From DATJLY01 sp035518375 (lineage in GTDB: Bacteria > Pseudomonadota > Alphaproteobacteria > ATCC43930 > CGMCC-115725): 64,000 nucleotides of DNA. Below are positions 32,993-41,516 of this stretch, piece by piece. The stretch is taken from assembly GCA_035518375.1 (NCBI GenBank), contig DATIXQ010000055.1, positions 1 through 64,000 of the forward strand, written 5' to 3'. The notes below the pieces were generated by a model that searched no databases, was not told the DNA's origin, and was given only the letters and a program-made list of their open reading frames with translations. The position numbers and the translations under genes are program-made. Position 1 is the first letter of the stretch; each line of letters opens with the position of its first letter.

Positions 32993-33925
32993 ATGAAGAA
33001 ACTGGTTCTCGAAACCACGGCGCCGTTCCAGGGCTTGCCGGAGCTTGTGGCCGATGCGGAGGGTCTCTTCGCGAAGGAAGGGCTGACGATCGAGTGGGTC
33101 GACCGCGACGCGGGCGTCGACAAGGCGGTGCAGACCGCCGTTACGAGCCCGGCCGGCGTCAATCCGTTCTCGAGCCACGGCCGGCTCGTCGAGCAGGGCA
33201 AAGCCGACATGTACAACGCCTGCGAGTGGGGCAATTACTGCCGCGTGCAGGACACCAAGGTCGGCAGCCGCCAGCTCGGCCGCCGCGCGATCGTGACCTA
33301 CGCCGCGATCGCCGTGCGCCCGGATTCACCCGTCTACACGCCGCAGCAGCTCGCGGGCCTCACGGTCGGGGTGCCGTTCTATTTCGGCACGCACTATCTC
33401 TCGCTTCACATGCTCGAAGGATTTCTGCCGCGCGACCAGATCAATGTCTGCCGCGCGCCCAATGGCTCGCGCTATCGCTTCCAGGCGATGCTCGACGGCG
33501 AGATCGAGGCAACGACGCTGACCGAGCCTTATATCTCGCTCGCGGAGAAGAAGGGCTGCCGGCTTGTGTGCTCGGCCTTCTATCACGGCACCGAAGTGGC
33601 AAGCGACACCGTCGACGCCGACACCTACGCGGCCTTCAACCGCGCCGTGCGCGAGGCGGTGCGCCGCATCAACGCCAAGAAGCGCGCCTATCTTCATTAC
33701 TTCATCGACTACCACAAGGCCAAGGACCCCGAGATCGGCCGTCTGACGATCGAGGATCTGCGCGAAAGCCGCCTCGTCGTCTGCGATCCGGCGCCCATTC
33801 CCGCCGACGAGATGCAGCGCACCTACGAATGGCTGAGGAGCTGGGGGATGCTGGAGGAGACGGCGTCTCCGCTTAATCTGGTCAATCTCGACGTGCAGCG
33901 CGCGGCGCATCACGCGGCGGAATAA
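32993..33925 (+). CDS. SsuA/THI5-like binding-fold protein without signal peptide
   Basis: The 310-residue protein has the periplasmic-binding type-2 fold of the NMT1/SsuA family: LPELVADAEGLFAKEGLTIEWV, then LVEQGKADMYNACEWG, QQLAGLTVGVPFYFGTHYLSL and MLDGEIEATTLTEPY. It begins directly with KKLVLETTAPFQGL and has no leader, so it would be cytoplasmic unless an upstream start is missed; ATG 32993 is the first start that fits. It may be a ligand-sensing or enzymatic relative, as 4,5-dihydroxyphthalate decarboxylase is. It lies between the two split TPP decarboxylase pairs on the same strand and may bind or act on the same compound. The CCCFC motif of Thi5 is absent. Confidence 0.72.
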   Translation: MKKLVLETTAPFQGLPELVADAEGLFAKEGLTIEWVDRDAGVDKAVQTAVTSPAGVNPFSSHGRLVEQGKADMYNACEWGNYCRVQDTKVGSRQLGRRAIVTYAAIAVRPDSPVYTPQQLAGLTVGVPFYFGTHYLSLHMLEGFLPRDQINVCRAPNGSRYRFQAMLDGEIEATTLTEPYISLAEKKGCRLVCSAFYHGTEVASDTVDADTYAAFNRAVREAVRRINAKKRAYLHYFIDYHKAKDPEIGRLTIEDLRESRLVVCDPAPIPADEMQRTYEWLRSWGMLEETASPLNLVNLDVQRAAHHAAE

Positions 33926-33927
33926 TC

Positions 33928-33953
33928 CCGCGAGCAAAATGCCGCGCTCGCGG
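33928..33953 (+). terminator. Hairpin after the binding-fold gene
   Basis: CCGCGAGC (33928-33935) and GCTCGCGG (33946-33953) form an 8-bp stem with a 10-base loop, three bases after the stop codon. No U-tract follows, so it is not a standard intrinsic terminator; it may protect the 3' end of the upstream message or reduce read-through into the importer genes. Confidence 0.4.
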
Positions 33954-34048
33954 TTGCGAGCAGGGTCCTGATCAGGTTAAATGCCGCGGCGCGTGAAACG
34001 CGGGGCAAGACGCCGATGCGTCGCCCTCGCGGACGGTGGGGGTGGGCC

Positions 34049-35164
34049 ATGAAATCGACGACATCGCGGCGTGACTTTATCGCCGGTCTCACGGCGGCTG
34101 GCGTGCTGTCGGCGCGCTCGCGCGCCCGCGCCGCCGATGCATCGGACTGGCAGGCCGGCGCGCCCGCCAAATGGCATGACATCATGAAGGCGGCGCAGGC
34201 CGAGGGGCAGATCACGGTCGCGGCATTCCCGCTGCTCGCCGACCCGATGACCGCCGCCTTCCAGCGCGATACGGGCATTCACATCAATTTCCTGGGCGGC
34301 AAGACATTCGAGCGGTCGGCACGCCTCGAAGCCGAGGCACGCGCCAAGAACATGACGATCGACGTCTTGATCGGCGGCGGCCAGGAACTCGGCTTCATGA
34401 TGCACAACGGATTGCTCAATCCGGTGGCGCCGCAGCTCATGCTGCCTGGCGTCGCACCCAAGAACTTCCGCGGCGGCGAGCTCGCGTGGATGGACGACGC
34501 GCGTCAATACAATCTCATCGGCGCCGAATACGTGTTCGGTTGGCTCCTCGTGAACAAGGACGTGATCGATCCCGGCGAGATCAAGAGCTGGAAAACGCTG
34601 CTCGAGCCCAAATACAAAGGCAAGATCGCGGCGTTCGACCCGCGCAGCCCCGGCCCGGGCCAGGGCGCGATCGCATGGATCTATAACGCGTTCGGCCTCG
34701 ACTTCATCAAGGACCTCTTCATCGGGCAGAACGTCACTTATACGGTCGAGGATCGCGGGCTCGTGGAAGACGTGGTGCGCGGCACGCATCCGATCGCCTT
34801 TGGCGCCATCCAGACCGAGGTGGAGCGTTTCCGGAAGGCGGGGATCAGCAATCTCGCGGTGGTCGAGCCGGCGGATGGACCAGGCTATCTCACGTCCGGC
34901 TTCAGCGTCCTGAAACAGGCGGTCGGCGTGCCGCATCCGAACGCGGCGACCGTCTTCATCAACTGGTATGTGAGCAAGCCCGGCCAAGAGGTCTATGAGT
35001 CGGTGATGCTGGAGACGAGCCGCCGCACTGACGTGCATACCGGCATTCCCGACTACCTCGTGCCGAAGCCAAACATCAAATACTACGACCAGGACACCGA
35101 GGCGGAATATAATTCGCGCAAGCCCGTGGTGGCGCTCATCACCGACGCGCTGGGCAAGCGATGA
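34049..35164 (+). CDS. ABC transporter substrate-binding protein (iron/organic-ligand family), importer 1
   Basis: A 371-residue periplasmic protein with a Tat leader (SRRDFIAGL, cleavage after RARA near residue 29). The mature part has WHDIMKAAQAEGQITV, the FbpA/AfuA-family layout with LVNKDVI and LLEPKYKGKIAAFDPRS, then YTVEDRGLVEDVVRG. Members bind ferric iron, 2-aminoethylphosphonate or other small anions. ATG 34049 was chosen because the Tat leader starts there. Its stop overlaps the next gene (split decarboxylase alpha) by 4 bases, and the permease and ATPase follow, so this is the receptor of a complete importer. Ligand unknown; the embedded decarboxylase suggests an organic 2-oxo or sulfonate/phosphonate-type compound rather than iron. 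Confidence 0.83.
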   Translation: MKSTTSRRDFIAGLTAAGVLSARSRARAADASDWQAGAPAKWHDIMKAAQAEGQITVAAFPLLADPMTAAFQRDTGIHINFLGGKTFERSARLEAEARAKNMTIDVLIGGGQELGFMMHNGLLNPVAPQLMLPGVAPKNFRGGELAWMDDARQYNLIGAEYVFGWLLVNKDVIDPGEIKSWKTLLEPKYKGKIAAFDPRSPGPGQGAIAWIYNAFGLDFIKDLFIGQNVTYTVEDRGLVEDVVRGTHPIAFGAIQTEVERFRKAGISNLAVVEPADGPGYLTSGFSVLKQAVGVPHPNAATVFINWYVSKPGQEVYESVMLETSRRTDVHTGIPDYLVPKPNIKYYDQDTEAEYNSRKPVVALITDALGKR

Positions 35165-35673
35165 GCAGTGCGGTCGATCCGGCCTCCGCGGCGCTTGTGC
35201 GCGGCGCGGCGCGGGCGAAGGTCGATGCTTGTGTCTATCTTCCCGACAGCAGCCTCACGCGCGTGCTCCGCGAATTCCAGCGCACGGGCGTGCGCTGCAT
35301 CCCGTGCGCGCGCGAGGACGAGGGCGTCGCGATCGCCGCCGGCCTCCATCTCGGCGGCAGCGTGCCGGTCTGTCTCATGGAAGCGTCGGGGCTCGGCTAT
35401 AGCGGGCTCATCCTCGCGCGGGCGCAGGTTCAGCGCACACCCGTCGTCATCGTCGCGAGCCACAGCCGCGGCGGCGGCGAGGCGCACGACTATCACGGCG
35501 CGACGATCCTCGTCTCCGAGGGAATTTTCTCCGGGCTCAACATCCCTTATGAGATCGCGCGCGACGCGGACACGATCGAGGCGCAGGTCTATCGCGTCAT
35601 TCAGACGGCGCAGAGCCAGCTCACGTCGTTCGGCCTGCTCGTGCCGCCCTATGTGATGGAGGGCGGCGCATGA
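35161..35673 (+). CDS. Split TPP-dependent decarboxylase, alpha half, pair 2
   Basis: A 170-residue ComD-like subunit. It shares CAREDEGVAIAAGLHLGG (with the cofactor-activating Glu) and SGLGYSGLILARAQVQRTP with the alpha half of pair 1, so the two pairs are paralogous. Its start overlaps the stop of the binding-protein gene by 4 bases and its stop overlaps the beta-half start by 4 bases, showing tight coupling to the importer. The position inside a transporter operon suggests the imported compound, or a direct product, is a 2-oxo acid that this enzyme decarboxylates. Confidence 0.82.
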   Translation: MSSAVDPASAALVRGAARAKVDACVYLPDSSLTRVLREFQRTGVRCIPCAREDEGVAIAAGLHLGGSVPVCLMEASGLGYSGLILARAQVQRTPVVIVASHSRGGGEAHDYHGATILVSEGIFSGLNIPYEIARDADTIEAQVYRVIQTAQSQLTSFGLLVPPYVMEGGA

Positions 35674-36263
35674 ACCGCGAAGAGGCGATCACTGCCGTCG
35701 CCGCGGTGCGCGGGGATGCCGCGGTGCTGATGGGACCGGGCGTCAACTGCGGCTTGCTCTATGAGCGCGCCGATACGCCCGCGACGATCTACAACATGGA
35801 CATGGGCTACGCCACGGCGATGGCCTTGGGCGTGGCGCTCGCCCGCCCGCGCCGGCGCGTGCTGTCGATCGAGGGCGAGGGCTCGTTCTATGCGGGCTCG
35901 ACCGTACTCTCGACGATCTGGCGCATGAAGCCCGCGAATCTCGCCGTGCTTGTGCTCGACAACGGCGTTTGGGGCACCGCCGACGGCGCCGAACCGACGG
36001 CGACAGCGTGCGGGGTCGATCTCGAGCAACTGGCGCTCGCCGCCGGCTGGAGCAGAGCGCAGGTCCACGCACCGGCGGGTCCCAACGAGCTCGGCAGCGC
36101 GCTTGGCTTGGCGCTGGCGGGCAACGGCCCGCACTTCATCGTGGCGAAGACCGATCCGGCGACGGACCGCCACCTTCGCTCGACCGTCGGACGTCCTCGC
36201 CCGAAGCGGCATATCCTTGATTGCGCGGTGTTGATGCGGGCGGACCTCAAACGCGATGTCTAG
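35670..36263 (+). CDS. Split TPP-dependent decarboxylase, beta half, pair 2
   Basis: A 197-residue ComE-like subunit with the TPP motif from SIEGEGSFYAG to LVLDNG; the usual GDG reads GEG, which is tolerated in several TPP enzymes. ATIYNMDMGYATAMALGVAL matches the pair 1 subunit. The C-terminus is slightly different and ends VLMRADLKRDV. The permease gene begins inside this gene (8-base overlap), so expression of decarboxylase and membrane subunit is linked. Confidence 0.83.
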   Translation: MNREEAITAVAAVRGDAAVLMGPGVNCGLLYERADTPATIYNMDMGYATAMALGVALARPRRRVLSIEGEGSFYAGSTVLSTIWRMKPANLAVLVLDNGVWGTADGAEPTATACGVDLEQLALAAGWSRAQVHAPAGPNELGSALGLALAGNGPHFIVAKTDPATDRHLRSTVGRPRPKRHILDCAVLMRADLKRDV

Positions 36264-38064
36264 CGCGCGGCGCGCGGGGCCCGGCGGCGTCGGCTGGGGT
36301 GGCACTCTTTCCGGACCGGAACGATCGGGAGACGCGGGCAGCGATCGCCTCGCCGACGCGACCGGGCGGATGTTGCGGCTGCTCGGCTGGGCGTGTCTCG
36401 TCCTGACGGCGCTCGTCTGCCTCGCGCCGCCCGTCGTGATCGTTCTCGGCGGCCTGAGCGAGGGAAGCCCGTTCGGCGGCCTCGATCTTACGGTCGCGCC
36501 GTGGCTGCGCGCGATCGACAGCCCGCAGACCTTGAGCTCGATCGGGTACTCGTTCCTCCTGAGCCTGCGCGTTCCGGTGGCGCTCGTTGTCGCCTTCACC
36601 GTCGCGTGGTACCTGGCGCGCAATGACGTGTTCGGCAAGCGCACGATCATGTACGTGCTGTGGCTTGCGTTCTTCCTGCCGATTCTACCGGCGACGCTCG
36701 GGTGGATTCTCCTGCTCGATCCGAATTTCGGCCTCGTCAACCAGTTCCTGCACCGGATCGCCGGCATCAAGCCGTTCAACATCTATTCGCTCGGCGGGAT
36801 CACGTGGCTTCACGTCACGCTCAGCACCATTCCGATCATGGTGATCCTGATCGAGCCGGCGCAGCGCCTGATCGACGCGTCCTATGAGGAAGCGTCGACG
36901 ATGTCGGGCGCCGGCACGTTTACGACTTTGCGGCGCGTGACGCTGCCGCTCATCGCGCCGACGCTGCTGACGGCGCTCATCGCGGCGCTCATCAAGGCGC
37001 TCGAAGCCTTCGAGGTGGAGCAGCTTCTGGGCGTTCCCGCCGGTATCCTCGTCTACTCGACCCGGGTCTTCAATCTGCTCGAGGTCGTGCCTCCCGACGA
37101 TCCGCAGGCGATGGCGCTCTCGACGTTCTTTCTCGCGCTCCTGTTCGCGCTGATCGTGCCGTACCGGCTGATGCTGCAGAGGAGCCTCATGATGGCGACC
37201 CTGACCGGCAAGGGCGCGCGGCTCCTGCCGCGCCAGCGCACGCGAGGATCCAACGTCGTCTCGGGCCTGCTCTTCCTGACGCTGGCCGTCACCGTGCTGG
37301 TACCGTTCTCGATGGTCGCCGTAAGCTCGTTCAGCAAGCTCTTCGGCTTCTACAACATCCCGGATCCGTGGACGCTCGGTCATTGGCGGGATGTGCTCGG
37401 CAGCCCGGAATTTCTAAACTCGCTGACGCAATCGATCCTCGTCGGCCTGGTCGTCGCCGGCGCGGGCACGATCCTTTACCTGACGCTCGCCTGGTTCATC
37501 GCGCGCAACCCGTTGCCGGGGAAGTCGCTCCTGTCGCTCGCGATCTGGCTGCCGTGGGCCATTCCCGGCGTGCTCTTGGGCTCGGCGTTCCTGTCGCTCT
37601 ACCTCAACGTGCCTGGACTGCGCTTCGTCTATGGCACAGTCTTCGCCCTCATGATCGTGCTCATCGTTCAGGGCCTGCCGTTCGCGACCCATATGTTCGA
37701 AGCCTCGATCGGCCAGGTCGGGCGCGAGCTCGAGGAATCATCATTGATGGCCGGCGCCAGCCGGTTCGAGACCGTGACCCGGATCACGGCGCCGCTCATC
37801 GCGCCGATGGTGGCGAGCATCCTCGTTCTCTCCTTCATGGCGGCGATGAAGGACATCAGCGCGACGGTGCTCGTGGCGACGCCCGGCACGGCCACGCTGC
37901 CGCTCCTCATGTTCAGCTACGCCACGAGCGGCCAGCTCGAGCGCGCGGCCGTGATCGGCGTCGTCACCGTCGTAGTCGCGGTCATCATGGCGCTTCTTGC
38001 GACGACTCTCGGGGACCGCTCCGCCGTCGCTATGAATTCGGGGCCGCGGATCACGGTCGAATAG
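36256..38064 (+). CDS. ABC transporter permease, fused two-domain iron/organic-ligand type, importer 1
   Basis: A 602-residue membrane protein made of two homologous permease halves, as in the FbpB/AfuB and PhnU/PhnV-related importers, with about 12 predicted helices. Each half carries the EAA-like loop that docks the ATPase: ASYEEASTMSGAGTFTTLRR near residue 212 and ELEESSLMAGASRFETVTR near residue 495. It forms the inner-membrane pore for the importer whose receptor is at 34049 and ATPase at 38081. The N-terminal 35 residues are Gly/Arg-rich and cytoplasmic. The start ATG 36256 overlaps the decarboxylase stop. Confidence 0.88.
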   Translation: MSSARRAGPGGVGWGGTLSGPERSGDAGSDRLADATGRMLRLLGWACLVLTALVCLAPPVVIVLGGLSEGSPFGGLDLTVAPWLRAIDSPQTLSSIGYSFLLSLRVPVALVVAFTVAWYLARNDVFGKRTIMYVLWLAFFLPILPATLGWILLLDPNFGLVNQFLHRIAGIKPFNIYSLGGITWLHVTLSTIPIMVILIEPAQRLIDASYEEASTMSGAGTFTTLRRVTLPLIAPTLLTALIAALIKALEAFEVEQLLGVPAGILVYSTRVFNLLEVVPPDDPQAMALSTFFLALLFALIVPYRLMLQRSLMMATLTGKGARLLPRQRTRGSNVVSGLLFLTLAVTVLVPFSMVAVSSFSKLFGFYNIPDPWTLGHWRDVLGSPEFLNSLTQSILVGLVVAGAGTILYLTLAWFIARNPLPGKSLLSLAIWLPWAIPGVLLGSAFLSLYLNVPGLRFVYGTVFALMIVLIVQGLPFATHMFEASIGQVGRELEESSLMAGASRFETVTRITAPLIAPMVASILVLSFMAAMKDISATVLVATPGTATLPLLMFSYATSGQLERAAVIGVVTVVVAVIMALLATTLGDRSAVAMNSGPRITVE

Positions 38065-38080
38065 GAGCCGCGGGCGCCTG

Positions 38081-39232
38081 ATGCGTCTTGTCATCACCGA
38101 ACTGACGAAGGACTACCGCGCCGCCGCCAAGGACCGCGCCCACGGCGACCGTCCGGCGCTCGATAATGTGAGCCTCGAGGTCAATGACGGCGAGTTCTTC
38201 ACGCTGCTTGGTCCCTCGGGCTGCGGCAAGACCACGCTCCTGCGCTGCATCGCGGGGCTCGAAGTTCCCGACCGCGGCGAGATCAGGCTTGGCGAGCGGG
38301 TGATCTTCTCGTCCGCGGCGCGCATCAACATCCCGCCCAACCGCCGCGGGCTCGGCATGGTGTTCCAGTCCTATGCCATCTGGCCGCACATGGATGTGGC
38401 TGAGAACGTGGCCTATCCGCTCACGGTGCGTACGCGGCGCAAGAATTATCCGCGATCCGAGGTCGACCGGCGCGTCGGCGAATTGCTTGATCTGATCCAG
38501 ATCCGCCATCTCGCCAACCGCAAGGCGACGATGCTCTCGGGCGGTCAGCAGCAGCGCCTCGCCTTGGCGCGCGCGCTCGTCATGGAGCCGCCGGTCCTGT
38601 TGCTCGATGAGCCGCTGTCCAATCTCGATTCGCGGCTGCGCGAGGATCTGCGCCTCGAGCTCATGCGGCTGCAGAGGAAGCTGGGCGTGACCGCGCTCTA
38701 CGTGACGCACGACCAGTCGGAGGCGCTTGCCATGTCCTCCGCGGTCGCCGTCATGAAGGACGGCCGCATCGAGCAGATCGGCACGCCCGAGGAGCTCTAC
38801 GATTTTCCCGGCACGCGCTTTGTCGCGTCGTTTTTGGGCGCCGCAAATCTCCTCAAGGTGCGGATCCTCGCGGCGCGCCCCCATCCGACGGCGGCGCGGG
38901 GCGCATGTTTCCGTTTCGAGGTCGAGACGGAGTGGGGCGCGCGCTTTGCGGCCTTGGGCCGCGCTTCCTTCAACGCCGGCGACAGCGTCACCGCGGCGAT
39001 ACGGCCGGAAGGTATTCGCCTCGATGTCGCCGAGCCCGGCACCGGCGCCGAGCGCAGGCCGTGGGCGGCGGTGGTGGAGACGGCGCAATTTCTTGGCGAG
39101 TCGATCGACTATCAGCTCAATATCGGCAATCAGCTGCTGCGGACCCGGTGCGACCGCTCGCGGCATTTCGCCGTGGGCGAGAAGGTGACGGTCGGCCTCC
39201 GCGAAGAGGCCTGCACGATCCTCGCGGACTGA
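38081..39232 (+). CDS. ABC transporter ATP-binding protein (FbpC/PotA type), importer 1
   Basis: A 383-residue ATPase with Walker A GPSGCGKTT, Q-loop VFQSYAIWPHM, signature LSGGQQQRLALARAL, Walker B VLLLDEPLSNLD and H-loop VTHDQ. The C-terminal third is a TOBE-type regulatory domain, as in FbpC and PotA. It powers the importer formed with the genes at 34049 and 36256. It begins 16 bases after the permease stop behind AGGAG and is followed by the M20-like gene after 67 bases. Confidence 0.92.
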   Translation: MRLVITELTKDYRAAAKDRAHGDRPALDNVSLEVNDGEFFTLLGPSGCGKTTLLRCIAGLEVPDRGEIRLGERVIFSSAARINIPPNRRGLGMVFQSYAIWPHMDVAENVAYPLTVRTRRKNYPRSEVDRRVGELLDLIQIRHLANRKATMLSGGQQQRLALARALVMEPPVLLLDEPLSNLDSRLREDLRLELMRLQRKLGVTALYVTHDQSEALAMSSAVAVMKDGRIEQIGTPEELYDFPGTRFVASFLGAANLLKVRILAARPHPTAARGACFRFEVETEWGARFAALGRASFNAGDSVTAAIRPEGIRLDVAEPGTGAERRPWAAVVETAQFLGESIDYQLNIGNQLLRTRCDRSRHFAVGEKVTVGLREEACTILAD

Positions 39233-39299
39233 GGCTTAGGTCGCGTCAAAGGGAGCGGCGCGATATGATCGAACGCTCGCCACGCCGAGACCGGAGACG

Positions 39300-40631
39300 A
39301 TGATGGCACATCCCGAGCTTACGCCGGAGCAGCGCCGCTGGTACGACGCCGCGGTCGCGCTCATCGATCAGAACCGGCTCTACGCGCTCAACAGCGCCAT
39401 CACCGCGATCCACAGCCCGACCGGACGCGAGCGTGCCGCGAGCGAATTCATGACGCGCGAGCTCGCGGCGGCCGGCTACGAAGCCTGGTACCAGCCGATG
39501 AGCGAGAGCTCGGGCAATGCCGTCGCGCGGTTCGTCGGCAGCGGTGATGGTCCCTCGCTCTTGCTCTATGCGCCCATCGACACGCATCTCGAAGGGAACG
39601 AGGACGACGTGCCGTGGGTCGGCCCCGCTCTGCGGCCCGACATGGTGCCGCAGGCAAGGAACGAAGACGGGCTGATCGTCGGGCTCGGCGCTTCGAACCC
39701 AAAGGCCATGGTGACGACGCTCGCCGAGGCGGCGCGCGTCGTGCGCGCCGCGGGCGTGCCGCTCAAGGGCGATCTCTATGTCGCGTTCGCCGGCGGCGGC
39801 ATGCCGGTCGATCTCGCTTTCGCCGGCCATCGCGGCTTGAGCGACGGCGTCTCGCATCTTCTTACGCGCGGCGTCCATACCGACTTCGCGCTGGTGATGA
39901 AGCCGGGCAACGCGGTTTATCACGAGGAGCCGGGCCTGTGTTGGTTCGAGGTCACGGTTCGCGGGACCATGGGCTATGCCGGGATGCCGCGCGGCTTGCC
40001 CAATTTCCGCAGCTCGATCGTGCCGGCCGCGCGCGTCATCCTCGAACTCGAGGACTGGTTGCCGCGTTACACCGAGCGGAACAGCTCGGGCCAGGTCACG
40101 CCGCGGGGCTGGATCGGCGCCGTGCGCTCGGGCTGGCCGGAGCGGCCGTCCTTTCCGTCAGCGACGACCGAGATCTTCCTCGACATTCGCTGCAACCCGC
40201 GCACGCCGCCGTCCGAGGTGATGGCGCAGTTCGCGTCCGCCATCGCCGACATTCGCGCGCGCCATCCCGACATCGATCTCGACTGGCGCATGGTTGCTTC
40301 GCTGCCGGGCGCCTCAACCGACCCCGAAAACTGGATCATCCGCTCCGCGGTCAAGGCATGGGAGCATGTGGAACAGAAGCCGCACCCCGCGCCGCCGCGT
40401 ACGAGCGGCCAGACCGATATCTCGATGATCCGCAATCTCGGTATCCCCACGGCGCGGACCGGCTGGGTGAGCCAGCCGGAGGAGACGCCGGCCGCCTATC
40501 GCGAGGGGCTGGGCGGTATGGGCGTCTCGTTTCCGCCGGATTTCGTGCCCGTTTGCCGCAAGCTCGTCTACTCGATCATCGATACCTGCACACGCACGCG
40601 CGCAGAGGTCGGATGCTTGCGGAAGGCCTGA
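39300..40631 (+). CDS. M20-family metallohydrolase homologue lacking the metal ligands
   Basis: A 443-residue protein with the length and domain order of M20 deacylases/peptidases (catalytic domain, dimerisation insert around residues 200-330). The active-site positions read by alignment with ArgE/DapE-type enzymes are changed: HxD is PID in YAPIDTHLEG; the bridging Asp of GxxDMKG is Asn in LGASNPKAM; the EE pair is GG in AFAGGGMPV; the acidic ligand before P is Lys in VMKPG; and the terminal His is not found. The frame is intact and normal in composition, so it is not a decayed gene. It may bind or scaffold rather than hydrolyse, or use other chemistry. It lies between the importer and the aromatic ring-cleavage genes. 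Confidence 0.75.
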   Translation: MMAHPELTPEQRRWYDAAVALIDQNRLYALNSAITAIHSPTGRERAASEFMTRELAAAGYEAWYQPMSESSGNAVARFVGSGDGPSLLLYAPIDTHLEGNEDDVPWVGPALRPDMVPQARNEDGLIVGLGASNPKAMVTTLAEAARVVRAAGVPLKGDLYVAFAGGGMPVDLAFAGHRGLSDGVSHLLTRGVHTDFALVMKPGNAVYHEEPGLCWFEVTVRGTMGYAGMPRGLPNFRSSIVPAARVILELEDWLPRYTERNSSGQVTPRGWIGAVRSGWPERPSFPSATTEIFLDIRCNPRTPPSEVMAQFASAIADIRARHPDIDLDWRMVASLPGASTDPENWIIRSAVKAWEHVEQKPHPAPPRTSGQTDISMIRNLGIPTARTGWVSQPEETPAAYREGLGGMGVSFPPDFVPVCRKLVYSIIDTCTRTRAEVGCLRKA

Positions 40632-40668
40632 GATCGGGAAATAATCTTCGCCGAGAAGGAGTTTGGTG

Positions 40669-41493
40669 ATGGCAGAGGCGCTCGAGAGCAAGTTCGTCAC
40701 GGTCGAAGGCGTGCGCCTTCATTACCAGGAGACCGGCAAGGGCTATCCCGTCATCTGTATTCATGGCGCGGGGCCGGGCGCGAGTGCGGAAAGCAACTTC
40801 AAGCTCAACGTCGGAGCGCTCTCGGAGAAGTTCCGCGTCGTGCTCTGGGACATGCCGCAATATGGCAAGAGCGCCAAGGTCGTCCTGACCGAGCCGCGGC
40901 TCAAATTCAACGCGCGGATCCTCAACGGCTTCATGTCGGCGATCGGGCTCGACCGCGCGCATATCGTCGGCAATTCGATGGGCGGGCAGGTGGGCCTGAA
41001 GCTCGGCCTCGACTTTCCCGAGCGGTTGACCCGCATCGTCATCATCGGCAGCACGCCGATGCCGCCGATCTTCGCGCCGTTCCCGGTCGAGGGGATCAAG
41101 CTCATCGCGCGCTATTACAAGGGCAATGGCCCGAGCCGCGAGAAGCTGCGCGAGCTGTTGCAGACGATCGTCTATGACGCCTCTTTCCTGACCGAGGAGA
41201 CGTTCGAGGAGCGCTACCAGGCGAGCATCGACCCCGAGGTGGTCGAACTCTTCGGCAAGCGCCAGGGCGAGATCCCGCGCGAGAACCTTGGTCCGGAGCT
41301 GCCGCGCCTCAAGGCGAAGTTCCTGGCCGTCTGGGGCATGGACGACCGGTTCGGCGCGCTCGACGTCGGCCTGCAGATGACGCGCATCATCCCCGACGCG
41401 CGGATGCACATCTTCACGAAGTGCGGGCATTGGGCCCAGGTCGAGCATGCGGCCGAGTTCAATCGCATCGTCCTCGATTTTCTCCTCAACTGA
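40669..41493 (+). CDS. Alpha/beta hydrolase, meta-cleavage product (C-C bond) hydrolase type
   Basis: A 274-residue hydrolase close to the BphD/MhpC/CarC group. The oxyanion segment HGAGPGASAESNFKLNV is characteristic, as is GNSMGGQVGLKL with the catalytic Ser near residue 105; Asp lies in WGMDDRFG and His in KCGHWAQVEHAAEFN. These enzymes cleave the C-C bond of ring-opened 2-hydroxy-6-oxo-dienoates. ATG 40669 follows AAGGAG. It is directly upstream of the CarAa-like oxygenase and near the LigAB-type genes, which makes a meta-cleavage role likely. Confidence 0.87.
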   Translation: MAEALESKFVTVEGVRLHYQETGKGYPVICIHGAGPGASAESNFKLNVGALSEKFRVVLWDMPQYGKSAKVVLTEPRLKFNARILNGFMSAIGLDRAHIVGNSMGGQVGLKLGLDFPERLTRIVIIGSTPMPPIFAPFPVEGIKLIARYYKGNGPSREKLRELLQTIVYDASFLTEETFEERYQASIDPEVVELFGKRQGEIPRENLGPELPRLKAKFLAVWGMDDRFGALDVGLQMTRIIPDARMHIFTKCGHWAQVEHAAEFNRIVLDFLLN

Positions 41494-41516
41494 AGAGCGG
41501 ATGGGGAGAAGCCGCC

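Noticed and set aside
34049..39232. Ferric iron importer (FbpABC)
   Set aside because: The family fits, but no iron-binding Tyr pair could be confirmed and the operon contains a TPP decarboxylase, so an organic ligand is as likely.
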